Positions 11,301 to 22,141 of a DNA stretch of 64,000 nucleotides are shown piece by piece. Position numbers and translations under genes: made by a program. Every line of letters starts with the position of its first letter. The first letter of the stretch is position 1. Origin of the DNA: Gnetum montanum (Eukaryota; Streptophyta; Gnetopsida; Gnetales; Gnetaceae); the NCBI GenBank assembly GCA_015680685.1, contig MNCI01016226.1, positions 1 to 64,000 of the forward strand, read 5' to 3'. Below the pieces are notes generated by a model. That model was given only the letters and a program-made list of their open reading frames with translations, had not been told where the DNA came from and searched no databases.

Positions 11301-13330
11301 ATGCCTACTCAATAGGAAAACAAGATTGATTGCCTTGCTAGTCCTTCCATAGCAGAACCAAGGCAATTCCTAAGGCTACATAACCAAGAACCTGAGTATA
11401 CTATGGTAAACAATGAACAATACAACTTCATCTACATGAAGCTCCAAGTGGGTCTATTTGTAGATTGCATGGACATGGAAGCTAAGCAGGGCTACAAACT
11501 CATCCATTGAAATGGACAGGAGTACATCCCCTCCTTCGTTGACATCATCTTGCTTACTGAACGCTACCGATGGATCCTAGCCAAACTCATCCAAATAAGT
11601 GAGCATGAAGTAGGAATGGACTATGAGAAGCCCCTACATGAGGAGGAGGATGAGATTGAAGCTCATTCTAAGCATGACTCCTTCCACATCTCCTTCCAGC
11701 AAACAACCCTTAGTCTGGTCCTTCTATAGTCTTGTCCACCCATTTTTCTCGAAATAGTTATAGCCCAACATCACCTTCTAGGTCAATGCCTATCATAGCA
11801 ATGTACCAAATGTAGCCTGCATGCCAAGATGTGCTTCCTCTCATCAACCTACCCTTCATAGTAGTGTCACAACTTGCCCAGTCATCCTTGTTAGTAGTAA
11901 TTATGCTTGCTTAGCCTTTTGTTCACACAGTCCATGTCTCCTAGCCTTAAATAATGTAGACACCTCACGTCCTGCCTATTTCGTTGGCACCTTCGATAGC
12001 ATTTCAACCCACACACATGTGGCTTGCTTTGGTCACTCTGTTGGTGGCATAGCTAGCATAGCAAGTGCCTCACATGGTCCCATAACTTGTAGTTAGGTCG
12101 TGGGCCACACAACTAGCACAGTGGGTAGCACAACCAGCAACTACTGCAACCCATGGCTTGGATCACGCATTCTAGTTGATTCAAACCTTAATAGAAGAGT
12201 GAAGCAACTCAAGGCCACATCCTCAAAAACAATCCATGTAGTGATCTTCTACTAGGACATCCCATAAATCTTGTCGTTCCACCACTGACTTTGCCCACTA
12301 GGATCCTGCTTCCTCACTTCACCAAGTACAACGATGAAGGGGATCCTAATGCATACCTTATGACCTTTTGATTAGAGTGCTTGTTACTACAAGCTTGGCT
12401 ACATGCCATCATATGTGTTTTTTCCATGTCACTCACTAGTAAGGCACTAGCTTGGTATTGGGCACTACCTCATGCCTCTATCTCCTCTTTGAAGGATCTA
12501 TTGAGTCAATTTGTAATGTGCTTCAAGTATAACTTGAAGCTTGAAACTACCCTTGACCAGCTCATAAAAATCAAGCAAGGCCATCTAGAGCCTATGTAGA
12601 AATTTATCCAACATTAGAGTGCTTCATTGCATGAAATCTGTGATCCCATAGCAAAGATGCATCTTCTGGCCATCTTCAAGGGTGTAATCAATGACTTTAT
12701 CAAGTCAAAACTGTACCATTTAGCCTTGCAATCCATGAGCTAGGCCATTGCTTAGACAAAGAGCATACAAGATGTGGCAAAAGATAATAAGGACCAAGCC
12801 TACATGGCTTATAAGAACTTACATGCCAAAAAGGACAAGGACAAGGGGAATAAAACTACAACTATGGAAACTATGGCCATCGAGGCCAAAACAACTAATC
12901 CAAAACCAATGACTAGGCCACCCAAGGCCCTAGTCAATAACAAAATTGCTGATCCTAGAACAACAAATAACTAGCCTATATCATTAACAACCACAAAACA
13001 AGCAACTTCAAGATCCAACTTTGAGCGCAAGAATCACTCAAAGTATACACCGCTACCCCTTAAAGCTTTAGAATTGCTAGACCAACTATTGAAGGCTAGA
13101 CGTATCTAGTATAAGCAAATGTCTAAGGATGCTTGTAAAATACATGATAGGTATTGTAAGCTCCTAAGAAACCTTGCCTTTGTGGCCCCGAATGAGCCCT
13201 CGGTACCAAAGCACTTTAGGCTAGATAGGTTCTATTACTACCACCAATTGCCTAAGCATAACACTAACTTTTGCATGGTCCTACAAGATGACCTACAATG
13301 AATGATTGACAGAAGAGAGTTGGTGCTCAA
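11301..13330 (+). pseudogene. gag relic of unit B (TAT/Ogre-like)
   Basis: The ATG at 11,301 opens the same frame that carries the gag N-terminus shared with element G (residues about 30-90). After a poorly conserved linker, the capsid domain lies at 12,290-12,770 (ALAWYWALPHASI..LKDLLSQF, LDQLIKIKQGHLEPM). The modified zinc knuckle lies at 13,119-13,300 (YYYHQLPKHNTNFC; the first Cys is replaced by Tyr) with QDDLQ after it. Many TAG and TGA codons break the frame. The order of blocks matches copies A and C. Confidence 0.75.
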
Positions 13331-14109
13331 TGTTACCAACCCAGTGAGGCCTCAAAACCAATCCATGATGGTATACAAGGATCCTCTAAACATAGATGAT
13401 GCAGGGTACATCATCAATGTCATCAATGTTGATGACAACCCAAAACTGGTGTAGCAACTATTCGTGGTTTGTGTGCTCTCTGGTAGTGCAGGGCCCCCCT
13501 TGGCCTCCATGAGTTTGATGCCCCCTTTTATCATCAGAGTGCCACCTTGGGCACCCACAATACCCTTCATGGTCAAGGTTCCAAAGCATGTCATAGTAGC
13601 AACAATTTAGCCACCCTTTATCATTAAGGTGGCACAACATGCTAACCCCTCACCTACCCAAAATCTAATAGTGGGTAACACATTAGTCCCTTCTTGCCCA
13701 ACAGCCAATCCTATTAGAAACACCAATAGATCATCTAGGTGGCCACCCAAAAGGCCTAATGAGCACCTAGTTGATAGGATGATTAGACAACATCAGGATT
13801 AAAAGGCACTAGGTCCACCAAAGCCGGTACCCCTATCCACAATTCCCATGATTGAAGCAACTGAAAAGGCCATCACTAGTAAGCCGCAACCAAGCACTAA
13901 GGCCTCCAAACAAGCTAAACAAGCCAAGCCCAAGTCTCCTCCATGAGAGATCTATCTCTTAGGCTGTATAGAGGATGTTAAGGCCAACAAAATGATAGAC
14001 ATTAGCAAGGACTTATTAGATGCATTAGCCTAAGTTAAGTAGGTACTAAAGCAAAAGAACACAACATTGAGCCTATATGACCTGATTATAACCTCCTCTA
14101 CCCACTACA
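13331..14109 (+). pseudogene. gag-protease linker of unit B with PF-I/V-I-x-VP peptide repeats
   Basis: Encodes at least three spaced repeats (PPFIIRVPP, IPFMVKVP, PPFIIKVA) between about 13,520 and 13,630, then a Lys/Pro-rich stretch and a block ending LYDLIITS before the protease. The same repeats occur in copies A and C, so they are an ancestral part of the polyprotein. Function unknown. Confidence 0.6.
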
Positions 14110-14990
14110 AAGTGCTAGTCTAAATGTTGACCTCCATTCCTAACATGGAGGACATCCTAGCATATGAGAGTTCTGTCCATGCTGTGATGTTGCCTCCCAC
14201 ATCACAGGAATTAAGCTTAACACCCTTACTTTCCATGACAAGGCAATTAAGGTCAACCTTGAAAAGGATCATGTTATCACAACACCCATGTTCATCACAA
14301 TATGTGTTGGCCAATGAAAAATTCAAAGGGTACACGTTGACAATGAGGTAGCAAAAAATGTCATCCCATACACTATCGTTGACAAATTAGGCCTTGTAGA
14401 GCAGATCAAATCAACAAAAATCATGTGTCTAAAATCCTTTAATGGGTCATGCATCATCATTAACGGAACAACCACAATAGCTTTTTGGCAAGGGAAGAAT
14501 TCCCCACTACTACTGAATTGATTGTTATGGAAGAAATGCTAGGCTTTAACTTGATATTGGGCAAGCCTTGGCTAGCCAAATTATAGGCTATCTCCTCTCC
14601 CATCCATTAAGAAATCCACCTTTCATACGAAGGTAGTGAGGTCATTATCCATGGTGATAATGCAGCCCCTCTGGCCATTAACAACATAGACATAAAGCAA
14701 GGGTCAGAGGTGGAGTTCCTTAATAACACATTCATAGTAAAGGACAAGGAAAAAACACATAAGGCTAACCCACTTGAGTAAACAAAGAAAGCAAATGACC
14801 TCTCAGAGGATGCTTTATGGGTAGAATTGCCATTTGGAATAGTAGACAAAGGTCAAGGGGAATACCATATAGTACCATCTAGACCCTACATGCCTCTTAA
14901 CCCACATCAGGTTAGGAAGCAATTGCATGACTAAGGTATCTCCTTAGATCAACATGAGCTAGGTGCCTGCTTACCCTATGGTTTTACATT
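14110..14990 (+). pseudogene. protease and post-protease tail of unit B
   Basis: The active-site loop reads VHVDNEVAKNVIP at about 14,327. The catalytic Asp is kept but the following Gly is Glu. It continues DKLGLVEQI and KSFNGS, then a frameshift and the region of the GRPWLA motif at about 14,560. An open stretch to 14,990 (GEYHIVPSRPYMPL, PHQVRKQL) has matches in copy C but no named domain. The frame ends where the T-rich intron-like spacer starts. Confidence 0.7.
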
Positions 14991-15102
14991 TAGCCATGCA
15001 TTTCACCTTGTGCTTATATTGCATTTTTCTATGCATTTACATGTAGATTTATTACGTAGATTATACATTGTCTACTTTTTTACGCATTTATTTGCTTTGT
15101 TT
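14991..15102 (+). other. start of intron-like spacer between protease and RT
   Basis: T-rich non-coding sequence (repeated tttgctttg, atgcattt) aligning with minus-strand copy C at about 23,760-23,960. In Ogre-type elements this interval is a spliced intron. Confidence 0.5.
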
Positions 15103-15119
15103 ATGCATCAGTGTCTTCT

Positions 15120-15720
15120 GGAGGTAACTTTTCGAGGCCATCGTCCAAGTGTTAGAGGATCATGACCTTAGAAAGCTATGTCCAATCCTCCTAGCAAAAT
15201 TTAATCCTTGCAAGGGTCTTACCTTTGTTCATGATGGTCCATGCAAGCATCTCCATCAAGAAAGTAGTAGAGGAAGCCTCTCCCAAAGGGGTGATGATCT
15301 ACCTTTTAGGAGAGCCACTCACCACTGTGTGTCGAGCAAAAAACTCGTAGGACTGCCTCCTACCAATTGTCTCCAGAAACATCTTGAGGCGAAGATGTTT
15401 GATAGACTCCTCCTTGTATCATCGAGGGTATGCATCACACTTACACTTATATTGGTGTTTGTGGTTCTTCTGTGTTTGCCCCCACTGGTACACCTTAGTT
15501 CTGTAATTCTTCTAGTCTTGATTCTTCTGGGTGAGTAGGTCCATCTACAACCATTGCTTAATCACCTTCCAGGTGGCTTTGTTCTTGCCTCTGAGAGCCA
15601 ACCAATATCAAGCATATTCTATCTCAAATGTTCACTAGGTGCTATCTCCTTGTAACGTAGCTGCTAGAAAGTCATATCTAGATTGAAGATCATTGATCTT
15701 TGTATCTTGGATAGTCACTC
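15120..15720 (-). pseudogene. gene-like segment of the antisense insert, unrecognised
   Basis: Minus-strand frames include FARHTVVSGSPK and a TTFLMEMLAWTIMNKGK stretch, broken by stops. I cannot assign a family. It would be the 3' part of the same antisense transcription unit that contains the phosphatase-like exon. Confidence 0.3.
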
Positions 15721-15724
15721 CCTC

Positions 15725-16161
15725 CTACAACGCATGCACACATTTCCATAGGTACTCATTCAAGCACTTGAAAATCCACAATGCCTTTACATATGAAAGT
15801 GTGCACTTGCTCATTGTCTCATACATGCGATGAGACACTTGATCGATTTCAAGAGGGAGGATAGGAAGGGCATCCACCTTCACCACCCTGCTTGGATCCC
15901 ACCAAAGCTTAGAACCTATTGGCATGAAAAAACTAATTAATCTTAGCCATAAACTAAGAATTCAATTGGTAAGGTAACACAATGCAAAGCAACATCACAC
16001 ATACCAAGCTCAAGATCTACTTGTTGTAAACAGTCCACCATGTCCTCCATAATGCCCTCCATGAAGGCAAACTTACTACGCATGTGTACCCATGGCTCCA
16101 TGTGGTAGGTAGACATGGGACCACAAGTAGGAACATTTGAGGCTGTAACATAATGATGCAA
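15725..16161 (-). pseudogene. two exon-like blocks of the antisense insert
   Basis: One block (minus, about 16,143 to 16,014) follows a splice-acceptor-like gttacag and ends before gtatgtg. The next (minus, 15,925 to 15,725) follows ccaatag and encodes SKLWWDPSRVVKVDALPIL and a LSYVKALWIFKCLNEYLW stretch. The spacing and signals look like an intron-containing plant gene. The product is unknown. Confidence 0.35.
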
Positions 16162-17040
16162 TTAGCATACAACTAAACAACTAAAGATGCTAGAGCAAGC
16201 AAGCAATTATAGATGGTAATACATAAGATAGTTACCAAGCAAGTCGTCAAGCGTAAGTGCAGGGGGGCTCACCTAGTTGTACACCATTGAATAGGCTATT
16301 AAAATCATCCCCATCAGGGTGGAGCAACCCATCCTCCTCTAACTATCAAAGGATATCTATTGTCTCTAGTAACTCATCCCCATGAGTCTCACCCTCCTCA
16401 GCTTGAGGAGGTGCTTCTTTTGCTACTACCTTGACTACTGCTTTGGTAGTCCTCTCTCTAGTCTCTGCAATCAATGCATACACATAGCACATTAGTACTA
16501 ATTAATAACATAACATAAATGAAAAAATAAAAATATAAACATCCATTAATACAATAAATGCATCTAACAAGTTATGCATACTAACTTGCAACCTCTATGT
16601 GCAAGCTTTGGAACTTGATACAGATCTTCTTGTTGCTTAGTCTTTTAACCTCAAAGGTAGTCTCCTCTATGGGATGTGGCCTCTTAATCTTTTTACCTTA
16701 GACAATCCTAGCATCTTTGCAATATAGAAATCTACCTTACACATGTCTTCAGTGCCAATGGAGGACCCTCACCTATGCTATCCTATGAGCAATGTGCCTA
16801 TCCCATGGGACCTTTAGTCATTACAGATAATGACTTATCAATCTCCTCTATGGGGTCATATGCTTGTGTGGTCATAAACAAGTGTTTGATCCATTATTTG
16901 GACAACTACTCGTGGTCTTGCACCACTCAACATCCACCATCACACATAACCAAAAGCTCCACAAACCTTCACACATACCCTGTAAAGAATGCAAAGTGAA
17001 CATGGGATCTCATCTGGATGTTAAACCACAACCTAGAGAT
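16162..17040 (-). other. non-coding part of the antisense insert
   Basis: No clear exon, apart from short Asp/Glu-rich stretches. Intron-like, T-rich on the minus strand. Confidence 0.3.
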
Positions 17041-17053
17041 CTCCACATGCAAG

Positions 17054-17640
17054 TCAATAGTAATGTAGGTAATTGAACCTTGTACCTTCTAATAACACTT
17101 CTTTTATCATTAATTCTTGCTCCACCCCAAGAATCTTTCCTTGGGAGAGCAACTTTGGAAAGGCATGAGCACGAAAAAGAAGGTAGAGCTCCCATACCTT
17201 AGGCATGAGTACATCCTTTATTGGTATGCCCTTATAAGATTGGGTGGCCCCCAACCAGTCCTTGATCTCCCCTATGTGGTCCATCTCTCTACTAGCCTTA
17301 TCAACAATCAATAGGCCATCAGTGGAAAGGCCAATGAGGTCAACAAAGAAGGCCTCATTGAGGTCAAGCACTACTCTCACACTACAAACTCAGGTGATGA
17401 ATTGGTGGATGTCACTACTAAAGGAGTCAATGATGGTGACCATATCAACCAATGAGATACTCGAGCTATGGGTCAAAAATAGGTCCATCAACTCTGCATG
17501 TCTGAGCCTAGTTATCAGTGCATTAGAGGCCTTGTGGCATAGCTAGTACTACACATCATCCACATCACCATATTTCATGATGAGGGTGGCCTTTGTGCAA
17601 CCTATGGTGACCACCGTCACCTCACCTAAAGCAACTACTA
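17054..17640 (-). pseudogene. exon-like block of the antisense insert, unrecognised protein
   Basis: Follows a good acceptor (cctttgttgcag on the minus strand at about 17,650). It encodes a mostly open stretch including SVRVVLDLNEAFFVDLIGL, DHIGEIKDWLGATQSYKG and FRAHAFPKLLSQGKILG; only a few stops break it. It is composed like a globular protein and is less damaged than the surrounding element. No family recognised. Confidence 0.4.
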
Positions 17641-17659
17641 CTGCAACAAAGGAAAAACA

Positions 17660-18079
17660 ATGTTACTATCATGAAAAGGCAAACTAATAGGCATACATGA
17701 GCAAGCACATGAGATAAAACATAGAGGCATACATGGCACAAATTAGGTGTGAGATCGGGGTGGTGCCATAAGAATCTCCTCAGTGTTGATTACACTGGTG
17801 GCCCACTCCTCATCCAACTAGTCATGGGTCCTACATTGCTTGTATGCCCTCGGGTATTGGGTGGGGTAGACCTTCAAATCAGGACCTACTTAAGCATAGT
17901 TGCCTAAATGTTTAGGCTAGAGGAGAATACCTCCAAGGTGGTACAGGTCAAGGCTAGAGCATCCATCTCATCATGTAGGCCCTCTTCATCAACTCTGAAT
18001 CTAACATTAAGCATGAGCCATTAGCAATGTGACATGGGCAAGTAGCAAAAAATACTATGAAAGCCATAAAAGCACTTAC
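17660..18079 (-). other. intron-like spacer with acidic fragment in the antisense insert
   Basis: Minus-strand sequence with short Asp/Glu-rich open pieces and acceptor-like tracts; no assignable product. Confidence 0.25.
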
Positions 18080-18690
18080 CCTCTAGCATAGTAGATAGTT
18101 CCAGGTGGGTTCTAGAATAGGGTATCCACTCACAGCGCAACAAAGAGGGTGTTGCTCTTGTTGTAGCAAGTGAACCCTATCATTCGCCATATCCTAGATA
18201 GGAACTGGGCACTCCTAGGGCCACTGCCTAAATCACCTACCCTATCACCACTAGTATTAGGCTCATCTGAGATGAACCTCAAGATGTCCTAGTTAGCTCC
18301 AGATAGTAACATCTCGGTGATGGCACTAATAGCCTCCACTACTAAATGTGACCACATGATCACACTAAACTACTATAGTAGGTACTCTAAGAACTCACAA
18401 GCCTTTGGCTAGAACCACATTGCCTAAACATCCACCTGCATATTTGGCATAGGCATGTTAGGAATAGGCTTGCTCATGAAGCATAAGATGCCCATGAGCT
18501 CCATGACAATCAAGACAAGCTTCGGTAACACCCTGCCCATAAGGAACAAAGTCTTGGCTTTGAGTACCCTCTCCCTCACCTTCCCCACCATTGTTCTAAG
18601 TCTCCTACAAAATGTTTTTACAAAAAAACATGAGACCAAAAAATGTACTTTGGTGCTAAGAACCCTAGTGGCCTCTATAGTCATGTGGTT
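18080..18690 (-). pseudogene. FCP1-like HAD phosphatase relic (captured host sequence)
   Basis: One minus-strand frame carries, in order, the landmarks of the FCP1/SCP-type HAD phosphatase fold. PKLVLIVMELMGILC (18,525-18,487) sits where motif I is expected. Next come CEFLEYLL and FSVIMWS (18,402-18,348), then IWRMIGFTCYNKSNTLFVAL (18,190-18,131), where family members have NTLLVDD, and finally NPPGT (about 18,102). Known members dephosphorylate proteins such as the RNA polymerase II CTD. Here the catalytic Asp residues of motif I and the DD pair are replaced, and TAG/TGA codons interrupt, so it cannot be active. Spacing is slightly short, suggesting internal loss. It lies antisense inside a retroelement spacer, which implies capture. 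Confidence 0.6.
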
Positions 18691-19500
18691 GTGCTGAGGG
18701 ATGTAATCACCCCCATAGCCCCTACCACCACATCATGGGATGCAGTAACACCACAACCCTAGTGGCACCAGTGTGCGTAGCCTCCATCCTAATCAAAAAA
18801 AAATTCAGGATAAAAAATGTGTGTTTCAAAACCCTATAGGATCCTCTTATCCCATGGCCAGATGCCCTTGGCTGTCGCCAAGATTAGAATCTTAACCTTT
18901 ATTCCATCCCTATCAAAAGTTTTTCCAAAAACATTTTGTAGAACAAACCCCTATAGCTCAAAACCTTCATTTGCATCTACCCTGTAGCCTATGATGGCAG
19001 ATATGCCCCTGCGACTGTGCCATGAAATGTAACCTGCATCCACTCCCAATATTTCCCTACTTAAACAAAACCCATAGCCCAACAAAAACTCCATGGCCCC
19101 CATAAAAACCTAATCATGCAAAACCCTTTGCATCAACACATACCCTCCCTAGCTGTGATGGCTAAAACGACACATAGCGGGAATAGTCCCTACCATATTA
19201 GGGTGCCAACAAGCTATTCCCCAAGCCTTTGAAGTGCAAAATTGTAAAACAAATGAAGCAAAAAATATAGTAAAGGGGAGAGCATAGTTTGGGTACCTGG
19301 TAGATTCTGATGGCCTCCTCTCCTCCATGCATGCCGAAGGCAAGCTACCCATTTCCCTTTCTCCCTTGTCCACATTTTCCAGTCTTGGGTGCAAGCATCC
19401 ACTTCGGTGCATCATCTTGCTCCAACTACATTTTTCAGTGGGAAATAGCAGTAATGGCAAGACTACACTCTGAACTTTGCATTTGAAAGCTTGAAAATGA
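18691..19500 (-). pseudogene. upstream portion of the antisense insert, exon-like fragments
   Basis: On the minus strand an open stretch (about 19,440-19,290) encodes RSGCLHPRLENVDKGERE and ends at a donor-like ccag/gtaccc. Further fragments follow to 18,700. Product unknown; it may be the 5' end of the transcription unit that includes the phosphatase-like exon. Confidence 0.3.
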
Positions 19501-19523
19501 TAACTTACCCTCAGTAAAATGTG

Positions 19524-19531
19524 CTTATATA
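19524..19531 (-). promoter_or_regulatory. TATA-like box upstream of the antisense unit
   Basis: The minus strand reads gggtatataagcac, at the right end of the insert and upstream of all its exon-like blocks. Confidence 0.35.
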
Positions 19532-19754
19532 CCCTGCTAGGGTGATTTAATGACCCACCAACATAGGACTACTTTCCATACTTAGATAAAATTCTCAAAT
19601 TTTGGGTAAGAGTGTAGTTGGCTAAAAGCATAGTTTCCCATACTTATATAAAATTTTCAAATTTTCATCACTCAATGAACACCCAAGCCAATTTCATTTC
19701 CCAAGCATAGCTAGCCTTCCTTAGAATGGCATGACTGATGCATCCACAATTCAC

Positions 19755-19895
19755 TAAAACCTAAAACTAGCACCTATGGTATGCTAAGATCTAAAATTGG
19801 CACTCATGGTCGATCGAGGCCTAAAAATGGCACCTATGGTCTGCTAAGATCTAAAACTGGCACTCACAGCCAATCGAGACCTAAAACTAGCACAC
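19755..19895 (+). repeat. minisatellite of unit B (CTAAAACTGGCAC-type)
   Basis: Four to five copies of a 33-36 bp unit with core cctaaaactggcactcatgg, the same family as 2,440-2,890. It marks the resumption of unit B after the antisense insert. Confidence 0.8.
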
Positions 19896-20014
19896 ACATG
19901 CTTATCCTTTTTCATAGACCTTATGCATACTTAGGCAAATTTTCATTACATTATTTTTTTATTCATTTATGCACATTAACTTGGTTAAGATAGGTTCCAC
20001 TTAATGTCTCACTA

Positions 20015-20034
20015 GTTTGTTTTGTAGGAATATG
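20015..20034 (+). promoter_or_regulatory. putative 3' splice site before the RT frame
   Basis: A pyrimidine-rich run ending gtttgttttgtag|gaat directly precedes the ATGACCATG that opens the RT frame. Copy C (cttgcag|gcacacagg then ATGACCATGC, minus strand near 23,560) and copy H (aacatgcag|gattgag at 30,668) have the same arrangement. This matches the intron placement known from Ogre elements. Confidence 0.5.
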
Positions 20035-20035
20035 A

Positions 20036-20854
20036 CATGACCATGCCTGAATAGCTTCTCTTACCTTTGGTCCTCACTAGGTCACATGCTGATATCAAGT
20101 AATGCATTGACCTACATTGCTTAGAGCTTGAGCCTACAACCTACGCTGAATACATAACATCCATAGAGGCACCACTATACTGGCCCAACCATCTAGTCAA
20201 GGCTCTTAATCTAGAGGTAGGGGACATCATAGAGGATCCCCTCGTTGAGATCCCTATAACAACACCCAATGGCAAGGAAAAAATGCTAAAACTGAGCTCC
20301 TCTCTAGATCACCAACATACCCAAGACATCACTAAGGTGCTTAATGATAACATCAAGGTATTTGCATGGTCATATGAGGACATGCCAAGCCTAGACCCTT
20401 GGCTAGTCTAGCACAATATCATTTTTGATCCTTGCATTAAGATAGTAAAACAGAAAATGTGCAACATTAAGCCTGAGGTGGCATTGGTTGTTTGTGATGA
20501 AATCATTAAGCTTTACAAAGATGGTTTCATCTGAGCCATTGACTATGTAGACTAGGTCTCCAACATCATAGTTGTGCCCAAGGAAAACAGAAGTATATGC
20601 ATTTGCATAGACTTCTGAGACCTAAATAAGGCAATCATCAAAGATGATTTTCCATTGCCTAGTATTGATTAGTTGATTGATACCACGGCTAAACACACCT
20701 TGTTATCCTTGATGGATGGGTTCTCGAGCTACAACTAGATTAGGCTCAACCCTAAACACCAATTCATAACAACCTTTATGACCCCCTGGGATACATTTTT
20801 CTATACCATGATTCCCTTTGCACTTAAGAATGCAGGAGCAATGTATCAACACAC
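20036..20854 (+). pseudogene. reverse transcriptase, N-terminal half, unit B
   Basis: A single frame runs through the pre-RT linker and the first half of a Ty3/gypsy RT. It shows KVFAWSYEDMP; FPLPSID, LLSLMDGFSSYN, TPWDTFFYTMIPFALKNAG, then MYQ. It is broken by eight stops; at least five fall where the family has Arg (CGA), Trp (TGG) or Gln (CAG/CAA): FI*AID, D*VSN, DF*DL, D*LID, YN*I. Deamination alone explains these. The frame stops at 20,859, where the LTR of copy C begins, so the YxDD box, RNase H and integrase of unit B are missing here. Confidence 0.85.
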
Positions 20855-21623
20855 AACTATGATGTCTAAAAACGTCGATGGTTGGAACATCGAGAGGTCA
20901 TCGAGCGTACAGCCTAACCCCAAATCCATGTAAGGGTTACGCTAGAGAAAATGGAAACAAGGTGCCCTGAATGGTCTTGTCAATCAGACAAGGACTTACA
21001 TGGTGTTAAAATGACCATGTGTGAGAAGAGTTTATACTGTGTTACGCGTGGGCATCAAGTTCGGCTGAGCTAGAGCATAGTAGGGTGTCCTGGCCCGAGA
21101 ACTATGGCGTGAATATGCAAATATGTATGAAAAAGTGAGAAAATACAAGCATTACACTAAATACCAAAGAGAAATGCTTGAGAAATGCAATAAAATTTGA
21201 GAACAGCAGTGCATCGCCCCAAAAGAGGGAGCATAGCTAATTTACAAAGGTATACATAGTGTACAATAGGCGCAATGGGAGCGCAGTCATAGCCTTGGTG
21301 GTGTCAGGCTGTGAAGTCTGGTACTCATTATGTTGAACTATGCCTACCGAGTTGGTTGCCACAGTATACCATGTGATGTCCTATTGGGCTATAATGGGGC
21401 TATAGTATACCATGCGGTGTAGGCATGCCTCTTTCTTGGTGTGGTGTGCTTTGGTTCTTGTTCGCCCATGGAGCTAAGTGCCAAGATGCCAAAGTGCCAA
21501 ATGCCCAAAATGGAAGTGCCAACTGCCTTACTGGTGAAAAATGGAATCCAACCCCCTCTTCTCCTTCTCCTCTTCCTTTTTCTATTTCTTTTGCCTCCCC
21601 CTTGAAACATTAGGGCGTGGGTG

Positions 21624-21631
21624 TATTTATA
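21624..21631 (-). promoter_or_regulatory. TATA box of the copy C LTR
   Basis: The minus strand reads agccctataaataca, matching the LTR of the same subfamily at 26,877. Confidence 0.6.
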
Positions 21632-21839
21632 GGGCTAGGGTTAGCCCAAAATGTAGATCAGGTGCCACATGGCAGTGTAGTTGGTGGGACCACGCTATTT
21701 GCTATGCTTGTTCTGTGTTATGCATGGGACACAAGACACCATCTATTGCACTTGTCCCATGTTACACATGGGACACGGGACATTGTCTACTGCACTGCAC
21801 TCGTCCCATGTTACACACAAGACATGGGATGCTAGTTGC

Positions 21840-22095
21840 TGGGTTGGACAGGGTGCTACACTGCAGTAGACATGGTGCTACGCTACATAGCATAACAGGG
21901 TGCTACGCTATAGTAGACATGGTGCTATGTTGTGCAGTGTAATAGGGTGCTACACTATAGTAGACATGGTGCTACGCTACACAACATAACAGGGTGCTAT
22001 GCTACAGTAGATATGGTGCTACGCTACGTAGTGTAACAGGGTGCTACGCTGCAATAGACATGGTGCTATGCTATGCAACGTAACAGGGTGCTATG
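21840..22095 (-). repeat. GGTGCTACGCTA-type tandem repeats in the copy C U3
   Basis: About six units of roughly 36-48 bp with acagggtgctacgctatagt and agacatggtgctacgctacg. The gctacgctacgtagcgtaac part is self-complementary. Confidence 0.8.
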
Positions 22096-22121
22096 TGAAT
22101 TTGAAATTTTGTGGTATTTCA

Positions 22122-22141
22122 ATGGCCCCTCTTTGTTGATG
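22122..22141 (-). promoter_or_regulatory. polypurine tract of copy C
   Basis: The minus strand reads catcaacaaagaggggcca immediately before the LTR start, matching catcaacaaagagggacc before the LTRs at 27,891 and 32,113. It primes plus-strand DNA synthesis. Confidence 0.7.

Larger units (their letters stand above)
15103..19743 (-). mobile_element. 4.6-kb antisense insert in the unit B spacer, bounded by a 10-bp inverted repeat
   Basis: Copy C lacks this segment entirely: its tttgctttgttt runs on to the minisatellite with only a few hundred bases between. In B the 4.6 kb starts with atgcatcagt (15,103-15,112) and ends with its exact complement actgatgcat (19,734-19,743). It could be a DNA transposon (terminal CAGT...ACTG with an ATGCAT target duplication) or another captured segment; the repeat is too short to assign a superfamily. 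Everything gene-like inside lies on the minus strand, opposite to unit B. Confidence 0.5.
20860..22121 (-). mobile_element. 3' LTR of copy C
   Basis: On the minus strand it starts TGAAATACCACAAAATTTC (22,121) after a purine-rich tract and ends ...tttttagacatca (20,860). It interrupts the RT of unit B, whose flanking bases are aacta. U5 aligns with the LTR at 25,680-27,514, but in opposite orientation. It contains a TATA box (minus, 21,631-21,624) and a tandem array. Confidence 0.75.

Noticed and set aside
19499-19515. 5' splice donor (gtaagt) just after the TATA-like box of the antisense insert
   Set aside because: It lies only about 15 bases from the TATA box, upstream of where transcription would begin, so it cannot be a donor for that promoter.
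21541-21942. 133-codon and overlapping open frames
   Set aside because: They run through LTR U3 tandem repeats, opposite to the strand of copy C, and encode only repeat-derived peptides.
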